Part shown: one piece after another, positions 58,547 to 59,514 of the stretch
Layout of the letters: every line of letters starts with the position of its first letter
Position numbering within the stretch: position 1 is the first letter of the stretch
NCBI RefSeq assembly: GCF_000364705.1
Contig: NZ_AQOH01000364.1
Coordinates: forward strand, 1 to 59,514
Source of the DNA: Pseudomonas fuscovaginae SE-1
GTDB taxonomy: Bacteria; Pseudomonadota; Gammaproteobacteria; Pseudomonadales; Pseudomonadaceae
Reading direction: 5' to 3'
DNA: 59,514 nt
Position numbers and translations under genes: made by a program
Notes under the pieces: model-generated
Seen by the model: only the letters and a program-made list of their open reading frames with translations
Told to the model about the DNA's origin: nothing
The model's database searches: none

Positions 58547-59197
58547 ATGCCCCACTCTGCCGGTCTACCCCTGAACGACCCACGCTGCGCCCTGATCGTG
58601 ATCGACGTGCAGAACGATTTCATCCCCGGTGGCAAACTGGCCGTTGCCGGTGGCGACGAAATCGTGCCGCTGATCAACCGATTGGCCCAGCGCTTTGGCA
58701 ACGTGATCATTGCCCAGGACTGGCATCCTGCCGGCCATGCCTCCTTCGCCAGCAGTCATCCCGGCAGCAAGCCATTCGATACCGTACAACTGCCCTATGG
58801 CCCCCAGGTGCTCTGGCCCGATCACTGTCTGCAAGGCAGCCATGGTGCCGAGTTGCATGCCGACCTGCGCCTGCCCCATGCGCGCCTGGTGATCCGCAAG
58901 GGTTGCAACCCGCAGATCGACAGCTACTCGGCATTCGTCGAGGCCGACCGACGCACGCCGACCGGCCTGGCGGGCTATCTCAGGGAATGCGGGATCGACA
59001 CCCTGTACCTGGTCGGCTTGGCGCTGGACTATTGCGTGGCCTGGTCCGCTCTGGATGCGCGGGCGGCAGGTTTCACCACCTTCCTGGTCCCGGACGCCTG
59101 CCGGGCCATCGACCTGGACGGCTCGCTGAAACGGGCCATGGCGGAAATGGAGGCGGCAGGAGTAGAGATCATCCAATCCGCAACTCTGGAACCATGA
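58547..59197 (+). CDS. pncA: Nicotinamidase / pyrazinamidase-family hydrolase
   Basis: 216 residues of the isochorismatase-like hydrolase fold. The Asp of the triad is in ALIVIDVQNDF, the Lys probably in VIRKGCNPQ, and the Cys in GLALDYCVAWSAL. Metal ligands are in QDWHPAGHASFAS (D-W-H). It converts nicotinamide to nicotinate in NAD salvage. GAGGA stands ahead of ATG 58547. The length fits bacterial PncA (about 210). Confidence 0.94.
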   Translation: MPHSAGLPLNDPRCALIVIDVQNDFIPGGKLAVAGGDEIVPLINRLAQRFGNVIIAQDWHPAGHASFASSHPGSKPFDTVQLPYGPQVLWPDHCLQGSHGAELHADLRLPHARLVIRKGCNPQIDSYSAFVEADRRTPTGLAGYLRECGIDTLYLVGLALDYCVAWSALDARAAGFTTFLVPDACRAIDLDGSLKRAMAEMEAAGVEIIQSATLEP

Positions 59198-59211
59198 CGC
59201 GAGCGCATATT

Positions 59212-59514
59212 CTATTGACTGCGTAACCGACTACGAATGGCAGCCTCACGCCCCTGCTGCCTTCTGACGTGTTGTTCTGCGATTTGCTTTATTGCTTCAC
59301 AATACTGGGGTAGGCAGTCGTTAGAATCAGGCTCGTCCATTTTCCTGATAACCCTTAAGGCGTCTACTGCACTAAGGGGCCTTCCTCTCGGCTTTAACCA
59401 GCCGCGAATGGTAGCCTTGCGATCATTTACTAGCACAGGGGAATTCAAATTTAGAACCTCAACTGTAATCTTCGCGCTATCTGTTATCCCTTCCACGGTT
59501 CCATTTTCAGAGAA
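59212..59514 (-). CDS. C-terminal part of an unknown protein, 5' end outside window
   Basis: The frame is open to the window edge (about 100 residues visible; upstream residues FSENGTVEGITDSAK precede an internal GTG). I recognise no domain. The tail is strongly basic (EQHVRRQQGREAAIRSRLR) and the DNA is AT-richer than the pncA side, which suggests the edge of an acquired segment. It is convergent with pncA. Confidence 0.55.
   Translation of the reverse strand, partial: FSENGTVEGITDSAKITVEVLNLNSPVLVNDRKATIRGWLKPRGRPLSAVDALRVIRKMDEPDSNDCLPQYCEAIKQIAEQHVRRQQGREAAIRSRLRSQ

Overview
The window looks like chromosomal DNA of a Pseudomonas of the broad fluorescens complex. This is inferred from high GC, REP/REPIN-type repeats (cores related to GGCTTGCTGGCGA), a MuxABC-OpmB-type RND operon, an orphan CcoN, a nitrate reductase fused to a CysJ-like flavoprotein, a DUF2388 protein and a large modular NRPS system. 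No species is claimed.

Layout. 1-10.8 kb: two NRPS genes on the minus strand; the first in transcription order is A-T-C-A-T-C(dual E/C)-A-T, the second (C-A...) leaves the window. 10.8-15.6 kb: a decayed dehydrogenase, a P460-type cytochrome, a copper-handling cluster (PCuAC, SCO, DUF2946), a DUF2388 protein and a TetR regulator. 15.9-20.6 kb: a four-gene MacB-like tripartite exporter with ATPase and permease as separate proteins. 20.9-21.8 kb: a scar where a LysR gene and a divergent MFS gene have both lost their 5' ends. 21.8-30.3 kb: nitrate/nitrite assimilation (HPP protein, nasA-flavoprotein fusion, nirB, nirD). The nasA and nirB leaders each carry a sigma-54-like promoter followed by a two-hairpin ANTAR-type antiterminator that overlaps an intrinsic terminator. 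30.5-40.3 kb: an unknown gene behind a lux-box-like palindrome, then muxA-muxB-muxC-opmB joined by 4-bp overlaps. 40.4-45.3 kb: tandem thiol peroxidases, an orphan CcoN with a small membrane protein, an AraC regulator and an Asp/Glu racemase. 45.7-50 kb: a Fur-box-preceded efeU-efeO-efeB-efeM iron-uptake operon. 50-52 kb: an AT-richer gene for a repeat-containing secreted metzincin, preceded by the same kind of palindrome as the gene at 30.5 kb. 52-59.5 kb: a PssA-like enzyme, a chemoreceptor, a TetR regulator, a TPR protein with ECF sigma/anti-sigma pair (the sigma gene appears to start at ATC), a nicotinamidase and a gene running off the window.

The most notable signals are: (i) the shared ACTGTCA-N4-TGACAGT palindrome ahead of two otherwise unlinked unknown or exported proteins; (ii) the four-repeat metalloprotease; (iii) the paired ANTAR leaders; (iv) the apparent non-canonical ATC start of the ECF sigma gene. 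No tRNA, rRNA, CRISPR array or complete insertion sequence was recognised.
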